This document shows positions 45,620 through 57,345 of a stretch of DNA of 64,000 bases, one piece after another. Below the pieces are notes generated by a model. That model worked only from the letters and a program-made list of their open reading frames with translations, did no database searches and was not told where the DNA came from. The stretch lies in assembly GCF_003590095.1 (NCBI RefSeq), contig NC_039483.1, positions 15,190,001 to 15,254,000 of the forward strand, read 5' to 3'. Each line of letters starts with the position of its first letter. Position 1 is the stretch's first letter. The stretch is from Trichoplusia ni (lineage: Eukaryota > Arthropoda > Insecta > Lepidoptera > Noctuidae). Position numbers and translations under genes: made by a program.

Positions 45620-48600
45620 ATTCGTTCGTTTACGAAATATGGCACACAAAAAGCAAAATGTGTACATTAGTTACACACATTCAAATATTTTATACTGAGC
45701 TACTTGGGTCTCTACTGATAGAGAGTGAGTATTAGATAAGGAGATGATGGTGCATCCTCCTATAAAACAAAATATTTTTCACGTGATCTACCCACCGAAA
45801 CCTACAGAAAACCAGAGGTCATGGAAACGCTGATCAAGTAACCCAAAAACCAAAACATGGGTACATAATTGCAGCACGAGAGCCTCAATAATTACCATAC
45901 GACTACACGAAGGGCTTCCAAATAACGCTCTATAAGTAGGGTTACAATAATACCATTTAGAGGCAAAACCAGCAAACTTGTAATAACAACAAACTACTCA
46001 CAATACGGCATCCCTTCTCTAATATAAATACAACTAGTTTTGTGTAAATATTTTCGGTATTAAAAACCGCTGATGGAGTGAAATTTGTGAATCGATTCTG
46101 TAGAAAATGCTTTGGAACATCAGCAGGAAAGTGGAAGGGTATGTTTACTGAGGGCTGGCTCAGGTGGCCGACACACCGGGAACACTTATACTAATCTGCG
46201 CTGAGACAAATAGGGCCCTACATGAGGACGACGGGTATAGACTTAGGAATCTCATAGATGGTGCTAAAGTAAGAATGTAACCAGATTTTAAATAAAAGGT
46301 ATTTGCTGAGCCGTCGCCGATTGCCATCATCCAGTTTTGATTCAAACGTGTAAGCTTATTTAGTAAGATATCTTAAGTTATACTATCACAATTAACACCG
46401 GGATTTATCTTTCCAATTTTTATTAACTCCAATGTTTTCAGTACTTTTGATATTTAAATAAACTTTTGAAAGATTTTTTTTGACATTGAAGCACGACTGG
46501 TCATATTTATTTCTAGATCTTCTCTTTTCCTTTTTTCTGCCCATTTGGATCTTGACACTTGACATTTCCAATGATCTCCTAATGATGTAGCATCAACCTC
46601 TGTTACACCCAAAATCCCACTCAATAAACGGTCCAACTCATTGCCAGGTCTATGCCCCACTGACTCTACATCCCATCCGTGGACGAGCCCTTGAGTTAAC
46701 GAGTTGCTCGTACATCGTACGGTCTGCAGGTGTGCGACCTCTACCTTCGTATAAAAGTGATGTTTTTACCGTAATTTGACTCGATATCTGACTGGAAATA
46801 CGATCTCAATGTCTATAATTTCTTCTATTTATAGCGTACTTGCCTAATTTGAGCTGTGGTTTTTTGTTTAGCTGTCTTTGTTTTGTTATTAGACAGTGTT
46901 TAGAACCTTATTTTACATTAAAATCATATGCTTAATACTTATATTTTTTGTGGTATGAAGTAGGTGTCTTTGAGTTAGGTGTAAAAAATGGGTAAAATTT
47001 ATCACAGTCTGTGTTGTTTACTTTAACCGATACGATATTTTAATAACTGAATATAAATAGGTAGGTCTGTCTATAAAACGACAAAATGGCATATTACAGA
47101 ATATAGTATACTGAATAAATAGCAATAAAATCTTTATTGAATATCTCTTAATAATTTAATCCAATAACAATACTCTTTGACCTGTAAGGAACGCTTTTAT
47201 CTACGCAACTCAAATCCACTGAAATTGTTTGAAATGTTTAAAGTTTAACTGAAATTTTAGAAGTCAATACCGAACAAAGTTTCTTCGGCTCATAATTTCG
47301 TATTTCGAGTTAAATGTTGCTAAAAGATAATAAGTTCATCATTTGATCTGTTTTCAACTGTCTTTAAATGATAATGTTAAATAACAATTACCAAATTTTA
47401 AATCTATTTACGCTTGAAAGCGGAATAAGGTGAATTAGAAATTTCGAAGCTTATATCAAAAAGTTTATTTCAATAAAACAGTCTAAATTTACTAAACATG
47501 CTTCTAGAACTACAAGAATTTTCCCGATAAAAAGAAAATTCAGTGATTTCTCTGAAAATTCTTTAATTTTAATTACATAAATTGATAGACACTCTGATGG
47601 TTTAACACTTTAATACGTCTACGACTCGTATTATTAAAAACAAAAAAAGTATGTTCACTCAATTTCAAATGAAATATGGATTTTTTCGGTATATTTTACT
47701 ATTTTCCGGGATTCATTTCATAAATTCCGAATACATTCTTTCCAAACTCATTTAGACCCATAACTGCAATAGTTGACCCAAAGAAAAAGCCATAAAATTT
47801 CATTGCATCGTGGATATGAAGTAATTTACATGCTCTGCTATGCATGAAAGAAAACGCAATATCATTTCAATGGTTTAGTTTGAGGCAAGGGTTGGGACCA
47901 ACTGACGCATGATTTTAGGGTTGACGCACGAGTGCAGGGTTGAATGTCAGATTACCAAGCAAAAGCTATTTTTAACAAGCAATGATATCTTTTGTCCAGC
48001 AGCAATATCTGGACTGAAAGATATAAAAAATAAGGAACAATACAGCAATTGGGTAAGATAAAATTTTGGCTTTTGAAATGCACTGATACATAATAATATA
48101 AAATAATATCTGTATATAAAATAATTAAAAAAAAATCCTTTTTTGTTCCAATTTACATTTTAAAAGAAGAAGTGGTTTATTAAACTAAACTTATAATTGA
48201 AAAAAATACACTATTTAAGGCTCACAGCATTGCCAAGTTAGTGTTGGCAATTTCCACGACCAAAACGGCTCAAAAATATTACAACTTATTATTTACAGTT
48301 ACTTTCCCCATTCTGACCCATACCATAAGCAGCATTGACATTCCATCAGGTTTTTCCTACTCTTAAAGTTTATGAAACCACCAAATAACATTACTTTCAA
48401 GTAGCTTAGATAAGTATTAATTAACAATGATACGGTACAATATGTAAAACGGTAACAATAATTAATAACGTTATAAAGCTCCTCAGTAAAAAGGAACCAT
48501 TTAACTCTTAAAATCAAAGTCGCAATTATTTAAAACAAATAGTGCAAAACACAAAATGTCGACGAGACGGCTCCTGTTTCCGTCCAATAGAACGCTGTTT

Positions 48601-50865
48601 AATTAAATTTACGGCTTGTCACCGGTTTTTATACAAGACGGATAACAGGGTGACTTAAAGCGTGCATAATGATCTTTTTATCCTAGTTTTTATGCGCTTT
48701 AGTTCAGGAATAGTGATGTAATCGGTCAGTAAGAAAATAGGAGCAAGATATTAAGTACAAAATATTCTGTTCACTTACTTTTTTCTTCGCTATTATATAC
48801 TCAATACTATTGCATTCTGTCTTGGTTTGATTATTTTACAAGCCTTTTTGTAACTTAAGAATGTTTTCTCAAAAGGAAAGAAACATATTTTTATTGAACT
48901 TGTGCTTGTTATACAATTTGTTCATTGAAGTACCTCAACGTTACGTTTGTATCACATACCGTGCTAGGGCGCAAATTTAAAGGAATTGGTGCTTTTGCCT
49001 TACAACATTACATTTTCCAATAACGTTCTCTGAAGAAAATTCTTTCATTACTTATTAAGTTTAAAATCGATATGTAACCTATTGAACCAAGAATCGAACA
49101 ACTCCGCGAAGGTTTCTCAAGTTCACTCATAATTCAAAGTTCGAATTACTTAGGTACTTGGAATTTCACATTGTTCTAAACTGTCCCAATTTCACGTACG
49201 GCAGTTCTAAATTACAGTCTGTAGTATTTGGCAGGCAATCGGCCATATTAGGTCTTGTGAAAAAGGGTTATAATATAATCGATTAATAGAAGCAGATGTG
49301 GTTTAGAAATTTTACTTATCCAAACTTCAGACATGATCTATACTGATATTTAAAAAAGTTTGTGTTTTTTGAAAATTGTTTTAGCAATTGAAAATCCTCT
49401 TTATTTTTAAGTTGTGACATAGAATAGAATATATATTATTGACACAAAAAATACTGTCCATCGAAGTAGACACAAGTAGTATTTCACGACGAAGCGCCTA
49501 AAAAATAATTGGAATGTGTGTTCTTTATTCAAATTTATCTGTTTTCAGGTCAAAGGCAAATTAAACGACTTTAACCTAAAAATTTGGAAAAATTAAAAGA
49601 AAATTCGTCCGCAACGTTCCTGCGTTTCCCAGCAATTATTTATTATGCCGTTCAAAGCCGTAATCACAGGAGGGCACAAAATGGAGACCAGAAAAATTTA
49701 CATGAAAAATTCTCAGCGAGCAAAAGGCGGAATCTAAATAATAAATTGTCCATTGTTAGGTGTGGTTTTTATACAAATGTATATTTATTTATGCAGACAA
49801 CATAATGAATTCTCCGGGGAAGCCCGATTATGTTAATTTTTCGAGCTCTCACTGGAACCGAGGGCGTATTATGAATTGTTAAGGTTAATCGCCGACGTCT
49901 GCATTGTAACGAGATGAAAGCCTGCACGTGCGTTTATCATGAAGAATTATTTATTTTTATTAAGTCTGCTAATTTAAGGAATATCAACTTTACGTTATAT
50001 ACGTTTAAAGGGGTATTAAAAGATTTTTTTAAGTATGATTATTCCATGAATCTACAATAACACTGCATTAAAAACAAATATTATATACTTGACTGCTGTT
50101 TGGTATAGAGCACGTTATGAACAAATGTACTTTTTTCGAAATAAAAAAAAAACAGAAGCGCTATCAATTTAGTACAATTCCCAAACGCTTATTCAGGATT
50201 GACAACCAAATTCTATTCTTACTCAAGCAAAAAGGTTTTTTTTAAATACACTTTCACACTTGACGCACAACAAAAATATCGTCTTTTGACCGATATTAAG
50301 GCTACCTAAAAATACAAAACGAAATTACTAAATCGATATCGACATTACGAAGACGTTAACAACTGTTAGCATGTTAACAGAAAATTGAGTTGAAACAGAC
50401 AATCAAATATTTGCAAATGAGATACTAAATGCGAACATTTTTCAGTTTTCATGTCATTTGAGTTGAGTGCAACTCTTTACTAAGTAAAATGTAGAGTCTA
50501 AAATAATGTTTTACGCATTAATTTATATCTTATTCTTTTAATTGTGTATTTTCAAAAACAGTTCCTCTACTAGTTTTGGAGTCAACCGGTGTCATTAATG
50601 GTGTCCATGAGTCACCGCGCCGTGCTGACTTGGCGGCGGGGTTACGGGTCGAACTGTTATTATAGAAATTATAATAAAATAACTTGACTTTTAATGAAGT
50701 CAATTTTTCACCTCTTTTATTATTATTTTAAGAATCTATCTTTTTCGTACCTTAAGCAGTTTTGGTAGTACTAGAAGAAGACAGCAAAGACTTGGTAATT
50801 AATTGTAGATTATAGTTAGAGGTGATTGATTCACCCCTACAATAACAACCTGTAACTTTAACAGT
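45620..50865. other. Long gene-free interval
   Basis: About 5.2 kb of A+T-rich DNA without recognised gene or repeat. Frames at 46160-46345 and 46454-46660 (minus) have no known domain. A small GC-rich patch lies at 50580-50655. Confidence 0.4.
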
Positions 50866-51260
50866 ATTTTTTTTTATTTTTATTTTTATTTTATTTGGGA
50901 AACAAACAGATGTAATATAGTTAATAAAATACATACAAAATAAACAGTACTCAATCCAGAACAGTTTCCACACTAAATTAAAACATTTGCGCCAAATGCG
51001 AAACTGAATAAAATTTAAAAAGAATTGCAAACAAATATAAACAATTTAGATAAAAAAAAAATAGAAGTTACCTTACATCTACGTATCGAGAAACAATATT
51101 AATTACTAGAAGCATGAACCAGACAGTCGTGAACAGATTTTTTAAATTTGGGCAAAGAGATATAAAATATATCTAAATTACAACTATTATTAATTAGATT
51201 ATTGTACAAGCGGCAGGATCTTATTATAAATATATAAGTATACTTAGGTAAAGGTGATGT
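50866..51260 (-). mobile_element. Decayed LINE-like element, 3' tail on the minus strand
   Basis: Read on the minus strand it ends TTTCCCAAATAAAATAAAAA followed by an A-rich tract (plus strand 50866-50897), a 3' tail I recognise from lepidopteran non-LTR elements. Upstream a frame fragment YNKILPLVQ resembles the Y-N-x-LP segment near LINE ORF2 C-termini, but stops are frequent. The 5' limit is a guess. Confidence 0.4.
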
Positions 51261-51307
51261 TAGAATAGATAATTGACGTAATTTTTAATTTTCTTTGTTT
51301 TCCGAAT

Positions 51308-51434
51308 CCACCGCCATCTGGTGTCAAATATTCCAATTAAAACATCCGCCATGATGGCTTTTCACACGTCGCTTTCACGAGGTTAGAGTTTAGACTGATT
51401 TTCATTTGTTTAAGAAGTCACGCATAGATGGCGC
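51308..51434. promoter_or_regulatory. Pair of opposed CTCF-like motifs
   Basis: On the minus strand 51308-51325 reads GACACCAGATGGCGGTGG, close to the CTCF consensus. On the plus strand 51426-51434 reads AGATGGCGC, the insect core form. They lie about 100 bp apart in opposite orientation. AGATGGCG also occurs in the SINE tail at 38681, so a repeat origin for the second motif is possible. Confidence 0.3.
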
Positions 51435-51918
51435 TATGTGTGTTTCGAACGCATTTTGTTTTTATTTTGAACTATTGTATTATAACTAAGAATACAAATT
51501 ATATTTATTTTTTTCTTTACTGACTCTCAGTATATCAGTTCTGCAATAATCGTACCAGATAATATGTTTAACTTTATCATATAATTAAACATGAATTGAA
51601 TGAAATTAAATAAAATTGGCATTACAGCAAGTTCTTGCAAAGACAAGAAACTTTATATTAAAATAATAACATAAACTGAAGCACTAACCGGAGGAGACTT
51701 ATTCATTCAATAATAAACAAAAAACGAAGGCAGATATTAAAAAATACAGACCACATTGTCGAAACCAAAAATATCCGTATACTCATAAACAGATATAAAA
51801 AGCGATAAACACGCAATGTTATTATCCAAACGAATCGAAATAAAACAGTTACTCATATCTCGAAGCATGTATACAAGTATGAGAGTTTCCCAAATTGTAC
51901 CTATACATGTATTGTATA
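51435..51918. other. A+T-rich gene-free DNA
   Basis: No gene or repeat is recognised in this stretch. Confidence 0.4.
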
Positions 51919-52172
51919 CTAGCTGTTGCCCGCGACTTCGTCCCCGTGGGTAGAAGAAATAAGTTATGATTTATACCTGCCCTGTTTTTTTTCACATTTT
52001 CCATTGTATCTTCGCTCCTATTAGTCGCAGCGTGATGGTTTATAGCCTAAAGCCTTCCTCGATGAATGGTCTATTCAACACAAAAATAATTTTTCAATTT
52101 GGACCAGTAGTTCCTGAGATTAGCGCGTTCAAACAAACAAACAAACTCTCCAGGTTTATATATTAGTATAGA
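51919..52172 (-). mobile_element. Non-autonomous Helitron, 254 bp, reverse orientation
   Basis: It reads CTAGCTGTTGCCCGCGACTT at the left (3' end of the element) and GTTTATATATTAGTATAGA at the right (5' end). The flanking A at 51918 and T at 52173 give A|TC...CTAG|T on the minus strand. It is nearly identical to 28504-28760 in inverted orientation about 23 kb away. A 66-codon frame across it is incidental. Confidence 0.9.
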
Positions 52173-55100
52173 TTCATTAAATATTTTTATAAAAGTTTGC
52201 TTAGCGTGGCTATTAGCCAGTAATGTTCTAAACGAGGTTTCATTCAAGTTTTTAAAGAAAAAAAAACAAGAATGAATTCTGCGTCATAGATCAATGGGAT
52301 GGTTGGAGGGATCGTTTTCATTGTCTAGTAAGATACGATTTAAATTGAACATTTGTATATTATTATACAGATGAAAAATAACAATATCTAATTGTTTTAA
52401 TGTCAGCACGTACCCAGCGACGCTGACCTTTAAGCTTTATTCAGTAAGTAAATAATATTTTTCTCAAATTACGTATGTGTTTGACGTTTATTTAACTGAT
52501 TAAGTAATTTTTCTCTGTTATAAATTATTGATAAATACATATTATTGATAGATACAACTAGTCAACGTTACGAACTACAAGTTTCCTCATACCTACAAAT
52601 TCATTTAGTTTTAATAATTATATTTTTTAAACGTTTTTAAGACAATGGAAACGAATGAATCGTACACAAGAACAGGCGCACGCGAGCACCTGCTTTCAGC
52701 AAAACGCCATTACAAAAATAGAATTTGTTTACTTAAAACATACGTGAATTCCCGCGCAATTTGCGAATACAACGTGATCAACTTAGTGGGACTACACACA
52801 TGAATGGAGGCGCGATATATATTCATATCGTAGCCAGTTGAGTGGGCAGCGTGGGCATAAATTGGGCAATAAATAAATGAAAATTGACATAAGGGAAACA
52901 CCTGTACAATAACATAATATTTATAATAACAAGACCTTCAGATTATTTATGAGTCTTCAGTTTTCCAGTCTTTTGTTCTTGAAGTTCGCATTGTATATTC
53001 GATTCTGATTGATGGCAGTTGTTTTCAACGTTTTCTTATAAAACTTCAAACCGTTGATAGATCTGAAATGTTTATTGCAACCTTTTTTCCTGGTATCGAT
53101 CTAGTTTGTGGCTGTTACACAATTTCAGGATAAAGTTAAATCAGACTAATTCAAATAATGCCGATATTTCATTTATATTCTCTAACAAACATTTTGACAG
53201 AACATTGTATAAGACAGTGTACTTCTGAAGCTCCAGAATGTATGGTTGTAGAATAAAACAAAATACTAGCTGAACAAATATTAAATAAATAAATAAAATA
53301 TACACAACTAAAACAACCTTAACATTGAAACTGAACATTCATAAACAAAACAGCGAACGTTGTTTGAAAACTTAATCACAATAATCACTATTTATTGAAC
53401 CGCAGCCAACGCCGCGCGCCCAGCCACTGGAAGACAGATGTGTAGACCTCCTTACTCTCGTCATGTGACGATATGTGGGTGGTCCACAATTTATGTACAC
53501 ACGTGACGTCATTACTCTAACGTCACATCCTATCAAATCGTGGGCACGAGCTTAGGCTGAATTAGACGTTGCGAGAAATATTGTGTTGGTTGCGATACAT
53601 TGCTGGGTACGCAGCCGTGATTTAAAAAGTGTTGTATCATAGCTGGCAATGTATCTTTTTTTGTACAATACTTCTTGAAATACCTAAATCAGCTTTTTTA
53701 GTCTTGTGATCGGGTTGTGTATTATGATAGTTTATGTTCGTACGTCATCGTTTAAAACACGGGATGCGAGCTGGTGTTGTTGTTTTAATTAGTAATCAGT
53801 GTTATTATTAATTTATGGAGCCAATGCTCTTTTTAGCCAGTTTAATTATTAATAACAAAGGTATAAGTATTAATTTATAAATAACAAAGGGCTTATCACT
53901 GATGTAGTTAGTTAAGCGCGATAAAGCACTGCCGGGTACAGAGTAAGCAGGGTCCACAACAGCAATAGTCTCAATTTCATAGTTGTTGGTAGGTCCCCAG
54001 GACTTGACATTTGCCAATAACCAAGACTATTTTTGACTCGGGCATGTGTCGGTACCTTTTGCGCAGTAACTAAAAATATAATTGTATACCCATTCATTGC
54101 CAGCATTCCTAGCTAATTATACGTACAAAAGTTCAACTAACTACGCCTCACGCATAGCTCACATACCAAACCAGATAAATCCCGCTCCGCTAAGGGACAA
54201 ATAATATATTGACGATAGGCATTTCATTAAAACAGACGCCATTTTATATAACCGTGCCAGCATTAGTGGTTCTCAGGATTAATACAGCAATAAAAATAAT
54301 GTTTTTTCACATTCAAAAGCAATATTTTTCTCGAAAGTTTTGTCCAAAATTTAAATAAAAACGACGTTAAGTGCCACTAAACTTAAGAATTCACTAACAA
54401 TTTGATTTTCGCCAAAATAAATCTGTAGTGTTTTACGTAAGCCAGATACCGCATGCTGTAAATTGAAATGTCTGAGAATACTTTGTGCGGTTTATGTTCA
54501 TTTATAAATAGTTACCCGAATCAAAATAAGATTTCAAGGAATTTTCTCCAGTCTAAAAATAATAGGTTATGTACAAACCATGTTTGTGTTAGCAAGAGCT
54601 AGGTGAATGTGAATGAGTTTTTATTTCACTGAATGAAACCTCTGATGTAAAGATTTTTTAATTGGCGTTCTCGCGGTTGCATGGTTTGTTCCGAATTCGA
54701 AAAAAGATTTTTATTCATTTTTATTTTTAGGGCTTTTGCTCAATAGTTTTTGCGTCGGTTTTGAGCTTGAGAGTTTGCTGTCACTTTTTATTTGGTATTT
54801 TAAATATGAAAATTACGAATTTATTTATTATTTTAGTAAGTAACGATCGTCGATTATTGCCATTTCTTTTTTAAAACAACCATCTATTTTGGTTCATTTA
54901 TAAAAGGAAAAACTGTCTAGAAATACTCTCAAAAAATTATGAACTTTATGCTGTTTTTTTTTCTGTAAAATCTCATTAGCCAAAACACATCACCACGAAC
55001 CCGTTAAAACAAAACGCCGTTAAAACTATGTACCAAAAATATTTTTACAGAAAAAATACCACAAATCTTGTAATAATTACCTTTGCTATAGGAAAACAAA

Positions 55101-55349
55101 ATGTTTGTCATATCATTACATAATTCGTGTCCTTGCTATGATGCCAAGTTCCATACGAATGCGTTGTTCGAGCTCAAATAGAAAAGCATTTCATTATTTA
55201 GTGCCTACGCATTTTGGCCGTATGTTATATTTAAAAATATTTTAATGCATATTTCCTGTCGCTGTGCTATGAAACAGCTGCAAGTCAACAATTTAATAAA
55301 TTTTTGTTTTTTTTTGTACAACTATTGCATGTGTAAATGGTAGAAAGAG
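52173..55349. other. Gene-free interval with a CRE cluster
   Basis: Mostly A+T-rich. An (AAAT)n run lies at 53283-53300. The GC-rich patch 53400-53600 contains the cluster at 53466-53527. No gene or dispersed repeat was recognised. Confidence 0.4.
53466..53527. promoter_or_regulatory. CRE/bZIP motif cluster
   Basis: TGACG (53466-53470), the full CRE TGACGTCA (53504-53511) inside CACGTGACGTCA, and ACGTCACA (53520-53527) fall within 62 bp in a GC-rich patch. This is a candidate cis-regulatory element; no gene start was identified beside it. Confidence 0.3.
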
Positions 55350-55420
55350 GGTGTATTTGTGCATGTGGCTTGAAAGTTTGTGAACGCAAGGTCAAGTCCT
55401 TAAAGCGCGAATCAGTTTTA
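55350..55420 (+). repeat. SINE fragment (same body as 19177-19385)
   Basis: GTATTTGTGCATGTGGCTTG, AAAGTTTGTGAACGC and GGTCAAG match the body order of the SINE at 19300-19350. It lacks pol III boxes and is strongly decayed afterwards. Confidence 0.45.
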
Positions 55421-57190
55421 AGAAAAAAATAGGATGCAATATTATGTTGAGTTTTGCTACAATATACAAAGGTATTGAAAGGGCAAAACCTTACTAAAAC
55501 CGTTTTCACTTAATAATGTTCTGTAGTGTTTTTTTTCAATAGAATTCCTAATAAAAATTGAGAATCGGAACCTAAAATCAAAATTGAGAAGTCAAAAGAC
55601 AACATTTAAATACAAATTTTAAGTAGAAAAAATAACAATTCCAAATAAAGATACAAAGTTTGGTTCAATTAGTACCTTTTAAAAAAGGATTAATTACAAC
55701 TTTTGTAATAAATTAACTGAACTGAAACTAGGGTTGTCCAATAAATAACTCACCGATTAAATTCGAGGACAAAAACAAAAATACCCACGTATCTTATAAA
55801 TAAAAATTCCCATTATAATACCGTTTCCCCAAATTTTCTAGGACACAATCATTTTGTACGTCTACACACAAATAAATGTCTCCAACGGCAAGTTTAATGA
55901 AAGAGATATTCCGACCTACATTGAAGACGTAAACATAATGACCATTATTTATTGACCCCGTATCTTAGCATTAATCATTTACAATTCCTGGAAATCCCTC
56001 AATGCGAATCTTATTTTGTCGCTCTTAGGATTGGTTCAGGGGAACGATAATTTGAGAATACGTTCTTCATTGTTAATAAGGCAGTAAAAAATAAAGTTAT
56101 AGAGTATACTGATAAAGCATTAGTTAATATCGTAAAGCAGTAAATATTTTACATATATGTACCACAATTGTACATGAAAGTTTAAATAAATAAATATGCG
56201 TATTTTCATCCATGAAGTGTGTGTGTATGTTTGCGGGGTGCAAAGCCCAGTATGTCTGTCAGTCTAATGGTTGGTAGAGTCATACATTTTGTTTTTCTTT
56301 GGTCTACTTAAAAATCAGCCTAAGCTATGAGCCATCCACCTAACCTATCTATATAACCTTTTCAGAACAGCGAATTTAGATTTACAGGCTGGTATTATAA
56401 CTTTGAGGTTTTCGGCAGTCAATGTCTTAGTTTTTGTTTTTCTTCAAGACAATAATATGTGCAACTGATGTTTAACGGATGAAGACTTTTCCTCATTTCC
56501 ATTTAAATAAATAATTGATAGTAAAAATTATCGTAAAAATGCTTTTAACAGTTTTTAAGCTACTTTAATTTGTAAAGACGCATGTATAAATACTTCACCA
56601 TATTTTAGAGTCGCGTATTTTTTACACTTTATGTTTACGACTTTTTAATGTATTTCATCGACCTCAATATATTATAGACGCACCTAAGAGACACCACTTT
56701 TTTATTTGTACTCATTAATTCCAAAATATACATCCGCGTCCATCATCAATTAACGACAAACCATCACAAAACATAGGTGTAACATGATCTCCACTATACT
56801 TAACAAAAAAAAAAACATTTCTTCTTCAGACGCTTTTATTTATTGATCAGACAAAGATATTTCTTCATAATTCTATTTTGCATAATCGCGAGGTATTGCC
56901 AAATTATAAGTCGATAAAAAGCCGTACATGTGTATGAACCCTAAGTTTCAGACAATTTGGCATCTCATGATCGTTCGCCCATAAACAAGCCTTTAAAATA
57001 AACATAGCTTGTTCGCACAAGAGAGCGAAGTCATTGGAGATAAAAATAAAAGAATGCGATACAAGTGTTAATATCGCCTTATATCAACTTACTTATATTT
57101 GATTAACGAAGTGAAGAAAATACACATCAGTATTGTGAAGTTGACTTATTATGTACAAAATATCACACTAATTTTGAAAAAGGAGTCATC
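55421..57190. other. Gene-free A+T-rich DNA
   Basis: No gene or known repeat is recognised. A poly-A tract occurs at 56806-56817. Confidence 0.4.
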
Positions 57191-57345
57191 GGCCTAGCCT
57201 TTTCCCAACTATGCTGGGGTCGGCTTCCAGTCTAACCGGATTCAGCTAAGTACCAGAGTTTTACAAGGAGCGACTGCCTATCTGACCTCCTCAACCACCC
57301 AGTAACCTGGGCAACACGATTCCCCTTGGTTAGACCGGTTGTCTA
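57191..57345 (+). repeat. Dispersed repeat of the GGCTTCCAGTC family
   Basis: GGCCTAGCCTTTTCCCAACT, GGGGTCGGCTTCCAGTCTAA, TTTTACAAGGAGCGACTGCC and CCTTGGTTAGACCGGTTGTC make an ordered, well-preserved 5' part of a repeat I recognise as abundant in noctuid moths. The usual downstream part is absent, so the copy is truncated. It has no coding capacity. A more decayed copy is at 44938. Confidence 0.7.

Noticed and set aside
53283..53300. (AAAT)n run as a LINE tail
   Set aside because: No recognisable element body precedes it on either strand; treated as simple sequence.
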